Shown here piece by piece: positions 14,515-20,581 of a stretch of DNA of 20,581 bases; position 1 is the first letter of the stretch; every line of letters starts with the position of its first letter. Both the position numbers and the translations under genes were made by a program. Under the pieces are notes generated by a model. The model had not been told where the DNA came from. It searched no databases and saw nothing but the letters and a program-made list of their open reading frames with translations. This DNA comes from an uncultured Pelagibacteraceae bacterium (lineage in GTDB: Bacteria; Pseudomonadota; Alphaproteobacteria; Pelagibacterales; Pelagibacteraceae): the NCBI GenBank assembly GCA_902566925.1, contig CACFKO010000014.1, positions 1 through 20,581 of the forward strand. Direction: 5' to 3'.

Positions 14515-15246
14515 TTAGTTTTTTCTAGTTTGTTTAATTTCAAAATTCTCTAGTCTTTTAGATATTTTATCATCCAATTCGTTATTGTCTTTATTTTGAA
14601 ATCTCGAAGCACGTTCACGATCTCTTCTAAGAAGTTTTTCATCTCTTAATCTTTCCTCTTCCTCTTTTTGTTTTTGCTCTAAATCAAACTTTTCTTCCCA
14701 CTCTCTTAGTTTTTGATTTTCGATACGTTGTGCCTCTAGTTCTTTCATCTCTCTAAGTTTTTGCTCTCTTCTTCTTCGTCTTTGTTCTTTAAGATCTTTA
14801 TTCCTTTGTTCCTCTTCTCTAACTTTAAGATCTATATCTTTTCTATTTTGCTCTTCTTCTCTAAATTTAAGCTCTTTTTCTTTTGTTCTTAAATCTTTTG
14901 ATATTGATGATAATTCCTCCTCTTTTTTAATCAGTTTATCATTATCAATCTTAATTTTTTCCTCTTTAAGTTTTAATTCTTTTTCTTTATTTTTAATGGA
15001 CTCCTCTCTCAAATATAATTTATCTTGATCTTTTTTTAGCTGATCCTCTTTTGAACGTAATTCTTTTCTTTCCTGAATAACTTTATTATTTTCTGCAAGT
15101 TTTTTTAATTTTATTTCCTCAATTTTTCTTTGATCTTGTTTCTTCTTATAAGTGCTATAAGCATTTGAAATTGAAGTAGCTGTAAAAGATGCAATTTTAG
15201 CGATACCACTTGCATTTTTTCTTCGAACTAATTTTTTTTTAGGCAT
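14515..15246 (-). CDS. long coiled-coil protein of unknown function
   Basis: A 243-residue, highly charged protein. A basic start (MPKKKLVRRK) and a short less polar stretch (residues 12-30, ASGIAKIASFTATSISNAY) precede a near-continuous helix from about 33 to 235. Hydrophobic residues fall every seven positions in one unbroken register at 56, 63, 70, 77, 84, 91, 98, 105, 112, 119, 126 and 140 (Gln at 133), and an LxLREE-like unit recurs at 77, 91, 126 and 140. Past 150 the register breaks at an RRRRR run and the sequence becomes Glu/Arg-rich. No signal peptide or transmembrane helix is evident. A structural or scaffold role is the only safe inference. Confidence 0.82.
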   Translation of the reverse strand: MPKKKLVRRKNASGIAKIASFTATSISNAYSTYKKKQDQRKIEEIKLKKLAENNKVIQERKELRSKEDQLKKDQDKLYLREESIKNKEKELKLKEEKIKIDNDKLIKKEEELSSISKDLRTKEKELKFREEEQNRKDIDLKVREEEQRNKDLKEQRRRRREQKLREMKELEAQRIENQKLREWEEKFDLEQKQKEEEERLRDEKLLRRDRERASRFQNKDNNELDDKISKRLENFEIKQTRKN

Positions 15247-15355
15247 AATTTATAAAAACTTATTTCAGCAAAATTTTATCGTTGGCACAAGTAAGAAATT
15301 GTTCAAAATAGTCGATACAACTTTTGGTAGATTTTAATTAAAGATAATGAAAATT

Positions 15356-16702
15356 TTAAATATCTTTCTCAACCTTTTTTTCGTCTTTTTTAAAAGAAAC
15401 ACCTTTTCTTATTAGCATTTTCTGAACTTTTTCAGAATATGGCTCATCTATATGCTCTGTAATTGGATTTAATTCCATTCCAAGCGGCGTGATTGATTGT
15501 GGCATAGCTGTAAATTGTGAATCTGGATTTTCTTTTACATCTCTTACCCTCATCCTGTGTATGGCAAAAAAACCTATTAATGCATGAAAAAATATTAAAA
15601 ATATAAAGTAACCATTTGCTCCGACAAAATCCATTAAGAGTGAACATAAAAAGGGACCACTAATTGCACCTACTCCAAAGGCAAACTGCAATCCTGCACC
15701 AGCAGCAACAAATTTTTCTTTAGGAATAAAATCATTAGTATGTGCAAATATAATTGCAAACATAGGAAGACTGCAAAAAGAAAATAAAACAACACACAGA
15801 TAAAACCAATACTTAGTTGTTGCAAGATCTCCAGGCATATACATTTGACCACCAGCAATAATTGAACAAAACGCAAAAAAAGACGCGCCAAAAGTAGTGT
15901 AAATGATTACTAATCGTCTATCAAAATTATCTGATAGCTTTCCAATTGGCCATTGAGCAACAGCACCAGAAATTGCTAATAAAAATGTTACTATAGATAT
16001 TTCAAAAATTGTGAAATTCATCGAAGCTGCATATACAGCAAGAAGAGAAAATAAAGCTGATTGTGTAGTTCCATAAATTAATGAACCAACCATCCCTAAT
16101 GGAGATATCTTGTACAATTCTCTTAAACTCATTCCAGTAATTTTTTTAAAATTTGGAGCTTTTCTTTTTGTTAATAATATTGGTATTAATGATAAAGACA
16201 TAAACAAAGAGACCAAAATAAATGGTTGAAAGTTTAAGGGAGAACTGAAATTTAAAAAAAACATCCCCACTGCCATTGATCCATACAATACAACCATATA
16301 GATTGATAAAACGCTGCCTCTATTTTTATTACTCGATCTATCATTAAGCCAACTTTCGGCTATGGTATATAAAGAGACCATGCTTACACCTGTGATAATT
16401 CTTAATATAAACCAGCTAAATGGATTAATTATTATTGAGTGTATTAGTATAGCAATAGATGCAATTGAAGCAAAGGCAGCAAAAACTCTTATATGTCCTA
16501 CTCTTAAAATAAAAGTTGGTATAGTTTTTGCACCTATAAAATAACCAATATAGTATCCCGATAACATAAATCCAGTTGCAGTAAGACTGAACTCTTCAGC
16601 AACTGCTCTTACCCCAAGTAATGATCCTTGATATCCATGCGCTAGCATAATCAAACCCATGCCAGTAAAAAGAGCCCAGGAATTTTTTAATATTTTATTC
16701 AT
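15356..16702 (-). CDS. MFS permease (YcaD-like)
   Basis: A 448-residue inner-membrane transporter with about twelve helices. The run IAESWLNDRSSNKNRGSVLS (115-134) after helix four, followed by IYMVVLYGSMAVG, is typical of the YcaD-like MFS branch, and the loop block GKLSDNFDRRLVI marks the start of the second half. A cytoplasmic tail of about 60 charged residues follows the last helix (from RMRVRDVKENP), longer than in E. coli YcaD. The substrate is unknown for this branch. A 109-base gap separates its stop from the downstream coiled-coil gene, and 57 bases separate it from the upstream DMT gene, with a promoter-like sequence between. Confidence 0.9.
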   Translation of the reverse strand: MNKILKNSWALFTGMGLIMLAHGYQGSLLGVRAVAEEFSLTATGFMLSGYYIGYFIGAKTIPTFILRVGHIRVFAAFASIASIAILIHSIIINPFSWFILRIITGVSMVSLYTIAESWLNDRSSNKNRGSVLSIYMVVLYGSMAVGMFFLNFSSPLNFQPFILVSLFMSLSLIPILLTKRKAPNFKKITGMSLRELYKISPLGMVGSLIYGTTQSALFSLLAVYAASMNFTIFEISIVTFLLAISGAVAQWPIGKLSDNFDRRLVIIYTTFGASFFAFCSIIAGGQMYMPGDLATTKYWFYLCVVLFSFCSLPMFAIIFAHTNDFIPKEKFVAAGAGLQFAFGVGAISGPFLCSLLMDFVGANGYFIFLIFFHALIGFFAIHRMRVRDVKENPDSQFTAMPQSITPLGMELNPITEHIDEPYSEKVQKMLIRKGVSFKKDEKKVEKDI

Positions 16703-16728
16703 TAATCTTTTCTATTAAAGCGTCATCT

Positions 16729-16757
16729 ATTCTCAAATAAAGACCTAATTGTGACAA
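16729..16757 (-). promoter_or_regulatory. possible sigma70-type promoter of the MFS gene
   Basis: On the minus strand TTGTCA (16752-16757) is followed after exactly 17 bases by GAGAAT (16729-16734), five of six and four of six matches to the consensus boxes. Transcription would start about 20 bases before the MFS ATG at 16702. The upstream box sits just past the DMT stop, so the MFS gene may have its own promoter rather than depend on the purF operon. The DNA is AT-rich, so a chance match is possible. Confidence 0.35.
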
Positions 16758-16759
16758 GT

Positions 16760-17620
16760 TTAAACTTTTTTTAGTTTATAGAAAGAGTGCACAGCAATGG
16801 TTATTATTATTAATATGCCACCATAGATTGTCTCTATACTAGGCTGTTCCTTAATTACAAGCCAAACCCATATTGGTCCTATGATTGTCTCTAAAAGAAA
16901 AAAAAGATTTACTTCTGCTGCAGTTATAAATCTTGGCGCAATTGTTACTAAAACAAACGGTATACCTACACACATAATACACATTAAAGGAACAATAATA
17001 TTATCTCTTCCTTGAAGTGTTAAATTATCAACAAAAAATAACGCAAATATAGCAACCAGAAACTTCCCAATTACTGCAGCAGGCACTAAATCTTTATCTT
17101 TTACTGATCTAATAATGTTTGCACCAACAGCTAATCCTAATGCGGTTATTAAACCAAAAATATCTCCAAAAAAGTTTCCAAGCTTGAAAGAGTCGAAAAA
17201 AATATAAACCACAGCTAAGAAAGTAATTAAGATCGCTATCCAGGTGTTCTTATCAGGATTTTCTTTAAGAAAAACTGCAGCCAATATAGCAGACAACATT
17301 GGTGCTGTTGCGATCATAACAAGAGTATTGGCAACATTTGTATTTTGTATAGACACAATAAAAGTAATATTGGTGATGGAGAAAGTGAGAGCATAGAATA
17401 ATCCAGCGAGACCCATTGCTAAGGTAACTTTAATTAAATTTGACTTATAAAAAAGAATAAGCGCAAGAAGAATAACCACAGAAGGTATGGCGCCTCTGTA
17501 AAACAAAAGCTCCCATGTATCTATACTTGAAAGTCTAATAAATAATGAATCTGGAGTAATAAACATAACTCCAACAAAAGCTAACAGCGAACCTTTCTGC
17601 TGATTAGATAAATTAACCAT
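16760..17620 (-). CDS. DMT superfamily permease (EamA domains), linked to the HD-domain protein
   Basis: A 286-residue inner-membrane permease with about ten helices in two EamA halves (about 10-142 and 149-280). Typical marks are WELLFYRG after helix one, AVFLKENPD at the end of the first half and FLLETIIGPIWVWLVIKEQP in the second. The region VANTLVMIATAPMLSAIL corresponds to the conserved fourth helix. It starts 11 bases after the HD-domain gene and is the last gene of the RND-cvpA-purF-HD run. The pairing hints that it moves the HD protein's substrate or product, but nothing in the sequence names the compound. Confidence 0.9.
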   Translation of the reverse strand: MVNLSNQQKGSLLAFVGVMFITPDSLFIRLSSIDTWELLFYRGAIPSVVILLALILFYKSNLIKVTLAMGLAGLFYALTFSITNITFIVSIQNTNVANTLVMIATAPMLSAILAAVFLKENPDKNTWIAILITFLAVVYIFFDSFKLGNFFGDIFGLITALGLAVGANIIRSVKDKDLVPAAVIGKFLVAIFALFFVDNLTLQGRDNIIVPLMCIMCVGIPFVLVTIAPRFITAAEVNLFFLLETIIGPIWVWLVIKEQPSIETIYGGILIIITIAVHSFYKLKKV

Positions 17621-17631
17621 TATTCAAAAAG

Positions 17632-18186
17632 TTAAGAAGAGTAAGGTTTTCTTGCAAAAATCTTTCTTACCATTGGTTCGAACTTTTCAAGAGGATAAGA
17701 CTCATAATTAGGATCAAATGAACACTGATCATACTTTTCGCAAAAGTTTACACATGCATCAAAATATTTATGACCTTTATACTTATCTCTTTTATTTCTA
17801 TTTCCACCTAAATGATGAGCATAATAATAAGCTTGGAATTCGCCATGTTTTTCCACTATCCAATGTGTTTTCTCGGAGACATAAGGTTTTAAAATTGAGG
17901 CTGCGTATTCAGAGTGGTTCATTGGTGCCAGTTCATCACCTATATCATGTAATAGCGCAGCAACTATCATTTCCTCGCTTTCACCAGCATGTAATGCTCT
18001 AGTTGCGCTTTGCAATGAGTGTTCTAGTCTACTAACTTGATAGCCTTCCAATGTTTCAGTTAAAGAAGATAAAAATTTTAAAATTCTATCAGCAGTTTTT
18101 TTAGCAAAGTCTTTTTCATTCTTATCCAGCAAAAGATAATCTTCTTTTGTACCTTTTTTCATTTCTGTAAAACTAACTTTTTTCAT
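17632..18186 (-). CDS. HD-domain protein, PhnZ-like (putative diiron oxygenase or phosphohydrolase)
   Basis: A 184-residue soluble protein of the small HD-domain family that includes the phosphonate oxygenase PhnZ. A complete ligand set is visible: His56 (VSRLEHSLQSA), His80-Asp81 (AALLHDIGDELAP), His91 (NHSEYAA), His114 (VEKHGEFQAYYYAHHLGG) and a late aspartate, probably Asp153 (KYDQ). VSRLEH and the 24-residue gap from His56 to His80 match PhnZ (His34, His58). The PhnZ gating Tyr24 and substrate-binding Glu27 are not conserved: those places hold Leu and Tyr. So a related metal-dependent oxygenase with a different substrate, or a plain phosphohydrolase, are both possible. It lies one base after purF and 11 bases before a DMT permease. 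Confidence 0.82.
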   Translation of the reverse strand: MKKVSFTEMKKGTKEDYLLLDKNEKDFAKKTADRILKFLSSLTETLEGYQVSRLEHSLQSATRALHAGESEEMIVAALLHDIGDELAPMNHSEYAASILKPYVSEKTHWIVEKHGEFQAYYYAHHLGGNRNKRDKYKGHKYFDACVNFCEKYDQCSFDPNYESYPLEKFEPMVRKIFARKPYSS

Positions 18187-18187
18187 T

Positions 18188-19669
18188 TTAATTATTTGAT
18201 GCAGTGCTTAATAATGATAATTGGGTTACTTTATTATCTCCAAGTTCATCTATAGGCTTAACCGGATATTCACCTGTAAAATAATGATCTGTTAATTGAG
18301 GATATGAAATATTTCTGTTTTCAAAACCAACTGCCCTGTAAAGACCATCTATTGATAGAAAATTTAATGTCTTCGCATTAATATATTTACATATTTCATC
18401 ATCACTCTTATTTGCAGCAAGCAATTCCTTTTTAGTAGGCATATCAACTCCATAAAAATCAGGAAATCTTATTTGCGGGCAAGCAATCCCCATATGAACT
18501 TCTTTTGCACCCGCATCATAAAGCATTTTAACAATTTTATGAGATGTTGTTCCTCTTACTAACGAGTCATCAATAAGTACAATTTTTTTATTTTTTATAG
18601 AAGATTTATTTGCATTCAATTTTAATTTAACGCCCAAACTTCTAATTTTTTGAGCTGGTTCAATAAAAGTTCTACCTACATAATGATTTCTTATTAAACC
18701 TAAATCAAAATTTTTACCTGTATATTTTGAAAATCCTATTGCTGCAGCATTGCCAGAGTCTGGAACCGGCACAACTAAGTCTGCATCAATTTTGGTTTCT
18801 TTGGCTAGCTCAGCGCCTAATCTTTTTCTATATTCGTATGCACATTCACCATTAAGAATACTATCTGGTCTAGAAAAATAAATGTACTCAAAAACACAAG
18901 GTCTAATTTTTTTTGGAGGGAAAGGTTTGATACTATTTAATTTTCCATTCTCAATATAAACAATCTCACCATTATCAACATCCCTTATAAATTTAGCACC
19001 AATTATGTCTAAGGCGCAGGTTTCGGAGGCAAAAACATAAGAGTCATTTATTTTACCAATTACCAAAGGCCTTATTCCAAAAGGGTCTCTAACTCCAATT
19101 AATGTATTTTGGGTTAGCATAACTAACGCATAACCACCTTGAATTTGGAATAATGCATCTACAACTTTATCTATCGTTTTTGAACGTTTTGATTTTGCAA
19201 CTAATTGTACAATAGTTTCAGTATCTGATGTGGTGTAAAAAATTGCCCCTTCCTCAACCAATTTTTTTCTTAAGGTAATAGCATTTGTTAAATTTCCATT
19301 ATGTGAAACACCAATACCACCCGTATTAGTATCCGCAAAAAAAGGTTGAATATTCCTTAATGTTGTTCCGCCAGTAGTGCTATATCGATTATGACCAATT
19401 GCATAATTTCCTGGTAAATTTTTCAAAACTTTTTCTTTATTAAAATTATCTCCTACTAATCCAAATCTTTTTTCAGAGTGATATTTTTTACCATCATAAG
19501 ATACAATACCACAACCTTCTTGACCTCTATGTTGTAAAGCATGTAAACCCAAAGCTGTTAGGGTAGAGGCATCTTTGTTATTGCTTATTCCAAAAACTCC
19601 GCACTCTTCATGAACCTTAGGCCTAAAGTTCTTGAACTTTGTCTTTGGCATCTTCATAATTTTTTTCAT
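18188..19669 (-). CDS. purF: amidophosphoribosyltransferase (PurF)
   Basis: A 493-residue enzyme making 5-phosphoribosylamine from PRPP and glutamine, the first committed step of purine synthesis. It has a 22-residue leader that must be removed to free the glutaminase nucleophile Cys23 (EECGVFGI), glutaminase blocks HRGQEGCGI and GHNRYSTTG, and the PRPP site KIVLIDDSLVRGTTSHK (362-378). Two cysteines of the Bacillus-type 4Fe-4S site are kept in place (Cys258, Cys397), but the C-terminal pair is missing (TDHYFTGEYP), so the cluster is probably absent. ATG codons at 19669, 19657 and 19651 are all possible starts; any of them overlaps the end of cvpA. The cvpA-purF order is common in proteobacteria. 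Confidence 0.97.
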   Translation of the reverse strand: MKKIMKMPKTKFKNFRPKVHEECGVFGISNNKDASTLTALGLHALQHRGQEGCGIVSYDGKKYHSEKRFGLVGDNFNKEKVLKNLPGNYAIGHNRYSTTGGTTLRNIQPFFADTNTGGIGVSHNGNLTNAITLRKKLVEEGAIFYTTSDTETIVQLVAKSKRSKTIDKVVDALFQIQGGYALVMLTQNTLIGVRDPFGIRPLVIGKINDSYVFASETCALDIIGAKFIRDVDNGEIVYIENGKLNSIKPFPPKKIRPCVFEYIYFSRPDSILNGECAYEYRKRLGAELAKETKIDADLVVPVPDSGNAAAIGFSKYTGKNFDLGLIRNHYVGRTFIEPAQKIRSLGVKLKLNANKSSIKNKKIVLIDDSLVRGTTSHKIVKMLYDAGAKEVHMGIACPQIRFPDFYGVDMPTKKELLAANKSDDEICKYINAKTLNFLSIDGLYRAVGFENRNISYPQLTDHYFTGEYPVKPIDELGDNKVTQLSLLSTASNN

Positions 19670-20165
19670 TAGGAAACTCTTTTATTAAGTAATTACTACC
19701 TTTTTCAACATATGAAAAGGTAAATGATTTCTTAGCATCCACAGGCCATTTTTTTGAATTATAAACTATATCAACCGCTGAAAACAGACACACACAAATA
19801 ATATAAGATCTTACGAATCCAAATAGAAAACCAAATAAAGTATCTAACTTACCTAAGCCTGAATATTTGACTGTCCTACTAATTCCTTTGCTAATTAATA
19901 GCACTAAAAAAATTATTATTACAAATATTGAAACTCCTAAAATGATATCAAGAACATACTCATTATCAATTATGCCTTTCACATATGGTTTAGTTTTAGG
20001 AAATAAAATTAAAGTTATTATATAAGCCAATAACCATTTAGATAAAGACAAAATACTCAAGACAAAACCATTTTTGGTACATTTAAAAAGCGATAGAAGG
20101 GTAATTACAATATAAGCAAGATCAAAGTAGGAAAAAAAATCTTTAATTTCCTTAAAAAACTCCAT
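19623..20165 (-). CDS. cvpA: CvpA family membrane protein
   Basis: A 180-residue membrane protein with about four helices. It has the family's opening FDLAYIVITLLSLFKCTKNG, a charged loop and the typical stretch GLGKLDTLFGFLFGFVRSYI (107-126) before the last helix, then a soluble tail. CvpA is needed for colicin V production in E. coli and for envelope stress or bile resistance in several bacteria; its molecular job is unknown. Its ATG directly follows the TAA of the RND exporter gene with no gap, and its end overlaps the purF start by 29 to 47 bases depending on which purF ATG is used. Confidence 0.92.
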   Translation of the reverse strand: MEFFKEIKDFFSYFDLAYIVITLLSLFKCTKNGFVLSILSLSKWLLAYIITLILFPKTKPYVKGIIDNEYVLDIILGVSIFVIIIFLVLLISKGISRTVKYSGLGKLDTLFGFLFGFVRSYIICVCLFSAVDIVYNSKKWPVDAKKSFTFSYVEKGSNYLIKEFPNEKNYEDAKDKVQEL

Positions 20166-20581
20166 TTAGTTTTTTAAATATTCAAAGGGTTTTGAAATAA
20201 TTATCAATGATGGCAGAAGTGTTAATACAGAAATCATGGCCAACAGCATTGCAATTCCAGTAAAAACACCAAAATAAATAGTAGGGATGAAATTAGATAA
20301 CACCAATATTGAAAAACCAAATACTATAGTTATTGAGGTATTAATTATTGCAACACCAACAGTAGAGTGGCAACGCTCTATAGTCTTGTTATAATCTCTA
20401 ATATCTGAAAATTCCTCTCTGAATCTGTATATATAGTGAATACTATTATCCACTGCTATTCCAATGGTAATTGCAGCTATGGTAATTGTCATCATGTCCA
20501 AAGGAATTCCCATTATACCAATTATTCCTAAAATAAAAAAAGCAGCAAGAAAATTAGGAACAACTCCTATTATTGATAATT
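20166..20581 (-). CDS. RND/MMPL superfamily exporter, C-terminal part (cut by the window edge)
   Basis: The last 137 residues of a large RND-type membrane protein. The frame is open to the right edge, so the ATG at 20513 is internal. The visible segment begins with VVPNFLAAFFILGIIGIMGI, then has the conserved helix-four signature ITIGIAVDNSIHYIYRFREE with its Asp, and ends in further hydrophobic helices before a short tail (KPFEYLKN). This fits the MMPL/SSD exporter branch (COG1033), which moves lipids or hydrophobic compounds such as hopanoids and sterol-like molecules in other bacteria. Substrate is unknown. It abuts cvpA, implying joint transcription. Confidence 0.88.
   Translation of the reverse strand, partial: LSIIGVVPNFLAAFFILGIIGIMGIPLDMMTITIAAITIGIAVDNSIHYIYRFREEFSDIRDYNKTIERCHSTVGVAIINTSITIVFGFSILVLSNFIPTIYFGVFTGIAMLLAMISVLTLLPSLIIISKPFEYLKN

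Noticed and set aside
15444..15891. Two minus-strand frames of 67 and 73 codons within the MFS gene
   Set aside because: They are out-of-frame readings of the MFS coding sequence, cysteine- and phenylalanine-rich as expected of a frame shift, with the in-frame transporter intact.
16756..16767. AAGTTTAAACTT palindrome followed by a T-run, like a terminator
   Set aside because: The 12-base palindrome has no loop-forming bases, so the possible stem is only about four pairs, and the T-run is on the strand opposite the genes.
17675..17683. GGTTCGAAC resembling a tRNA T-loop
   Set aside because: It lies inside the HD-domain gene and there is no acceptor stem, anticodon arm or D-arm around it on either strand.
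17718..18002. 94-codon + strand frame opposite the HD-domain gene
   Set aside because: The minus-strand protein has conserved metal-binding motifs over this span, and the + strand translation shows no recognisable fold or start signal.

Overview
The window is AT-rich and almost gap-free. No non-coding stretch exceeds about 115 bases, neighbouring genes overlap by a few bases or abut, and there is no tRNA, rRNA, insertion sequence or CRISPR array. This streamlined style, together with the gene content (a Pseudomonas-type NAD formate dehydrogenase, an amidinotransferase, several DMT/EamA permeases, PurF-CvpA), suggests a marine alphaproteobacterium of the SAR11/Pelagibacterales type. That assignment is an inference from composition and gene families, not a proven one.

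Left part (1-8264, mostly + strand). The window opens inside pxpB, followed by pxpC (5-oxoproline use) and a DMT permease joined to pxpC by an ATGA overlap. Then comes a lipid-modification cassette: a COG2907 flavin oxidoreductase, a DUF1365 protein, a CFA-type SAM methyltransferase and a DUF3833 lipoprotein, met head-on by a short-chain dehydrogenase. The same gene set in other proteobacteria is tied to membrane fatty-acid methylation, and in Rhodobacter to furan fatty acids and the singlet-oxygen response. Next to it, divergent from the dehydrogenase across a tiny AT-rich promoter, is tspO, which runs into a FOXRED1-like DAO-family flavoenzyme.

Middle part (8261-12138, - strand). Reading right to left there is a stand-alone SufU-like Fe-S scaffold protein with an HPP-family membrane protein, then formate dehydrogenase (carrying the only clear Shine-Dalgarno site noted), then selO, then a 57-residue two-helix membrane protein that is easy to miss. 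A perfect 16-bp inverted repeat sits between fdh and selO.

Right part. A DMT permease and a glycine/inosamine-type amidinotransferase form a two-gene + strand unit (12250-14274). Facing it on the - strand are a 75-residue unknown protein, a long coiled-coil protein and a YcaD-like MFS permease. The window ends with a tightly packed - strand operon: RND/MMPL exporter (cut by the right edge), cvpA, purF, an HD-domain protein with the metal-ligand pattern of PhnZ-like oxygenases, and a third DMT permease.

The best leads for something undescribed are the fatty-acid cassette beside tspO with its symmetric bidirectional promoter, the HD-domain putative oxygenase with its permease, the amidinotransferase-permease pair, the selO-linked small membrane protein with the upstream hairpin, and the heptad-perfect coiled-coil protein.
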